Source: Romboutsia hominis
GTDB lineage: Bacteria > Bacillota > Clostridia > Peptostreptococcales > Peptostreptococcaceae
NCBI RefSeq assembly: GCF_900002575.1
Contig: NZ_LN650648.1
Span: forward strand, 1,651,565 to 1,715,564
Direction: 5' to 3'
Length of the DNA stretch: 64,000 bases
Shown here: one piece after another, positions 63,922-64,000 of the stretch
How the letters are laid out: every line of letters starts with the position of its first letter
Numbering within the stretch: position 1 is the first letter of the stretch
The notes under the pieces: model-generated
Database searches by the model: none
What the model was told of the DNA's origin: nothing
What the model saw: only the letters and a program-made list of their open reading frames with translations
Position numbers and translations under genes: made by a program

Positions 63922-64000
63922 TTATTCAAACAAGCTTAAATAGTCTTCATATCCTTCTTCTTTCATTTTCTCTTTAGGTATAAAGTTTAAGGATGCTGAA
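63922..64000 (-). CDS. msrB: Methionine sulfoxide reductase B (3' end only)
   Basis: The frame is open from the window edge to TAA 63922-63924 and reads SASLNFIPKEKMKEEGYEDY then LSLFE, the C-terminal tail of MsrB domains (SASLRFIP-x-E-M-x-x-EGYG). The start and active site are outside the window. It could be a standalone MsrB or the B half of an MsrAB fusion. Confidence 0.75.
   Translation of the reverse strand, partial: SASLNFIPKEKMKEEGYEDYLSLFE

Noticed and set aside
1-64000. CRISPR array, tRNA or rRNA genes, insertion sequences
   Set aside because: I looked for regularly spaced repeats, cloverleaf-type sequences and transposase motifs and saw none I could support.

Overview
This is an AT-rich (about 70 percent or more A+T), densely coded bacterial chromosome segment with Gram-positive ribosome-binding sites (AGGAGG type) and many short intrinsic terminators. 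The gene set (L-lactate dehydrogenase, NiaR, mutS-mutL-miaA-hfq, MiaB, DegV, DUF421/DUF4363, a 2-hydroxyacyl-CoA dehydratase activase, a selenium-type molybdenum hydroxylase, SelO, a preQ1-QueT unit and an SASP-like protein) points to an anaerobic spore-forming clostridium, most likely of the Peptostreptococcaceae. That assignment is inference from gene content, not from a search. About 80 percent of the genes lie on the minus strand, so the window probably sits within one replichore. I saw no tRNA, rRNA, CRISPR array, insertion sequence or intact prophage.

Layout. 0-8.8 kb: the 3' end of ldh, niaR, a frameshifted HesB-like gene, a YdcF protein, selO, a DUF434 protein, a compact family-B DNA polymerase, and the decayed remains of a DinG/XPD-type helicase. 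8.8-16.7 kb: a methionine gamma-lyase-family gene, then the hfq-miaA-mutL-mutS block; mutS carries an internal duplication. 17-31 kb: paired chromate-transporter halves, a Na/Pi cotransporter with a Pho-box-like site, a PP-loop ATPase, NUDIX, miaB, DUF421/DUF4363, truA, a two-component system with a lipoprotein, and an HD protein. 31-45 kb: a THUMP methyltransferase, larE, an amidase, an ArsC-like gene with an in-frame UGA at its catalytic position, a HEPN-type protein, a 1404-residue activase, a second Na/Pi cotransporter and a Gate-domain membrane protein. 45-54 kb: an ABC-F ATPase, molybdenum/selenium cofactor genes, a degenerate FtsZ-like protein, preQ1 riboswitch-queT, and a membrane/lipid cassette. 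54-64 kb: small spore-type genes, DUF362, a thioesterase, degV, a three-subunit molybdenum hydroxylase, a frameshifted HAD gene, a HesB-like gene with UGA at the family's Cys/Sec position (plus a UAA), and the 3' end of a methionine sulfoxide reductase.

Themes. Selenium recurs: SelO, the Mo hydroxylase subunits and their MocA/YqeC/MoeA-like accessories, and two genes whose reading frames stop at UGA exactly where a redox Cys or Sec is expected. The best candidate for something new is the ArsC/YffB-like gene at 34702-35055, which I read as a possible selenoprotein with a bSECIS-like hairpin 20 nt after the UGA. Other points of interest are the FtsZ-like pseudo-tubulin, the non-phage family-B polymerase, a HEPN protein, a dispersed intergenic repeat, and a 44-codon gene under a strong promoter overlapped by a perfect palindrome.
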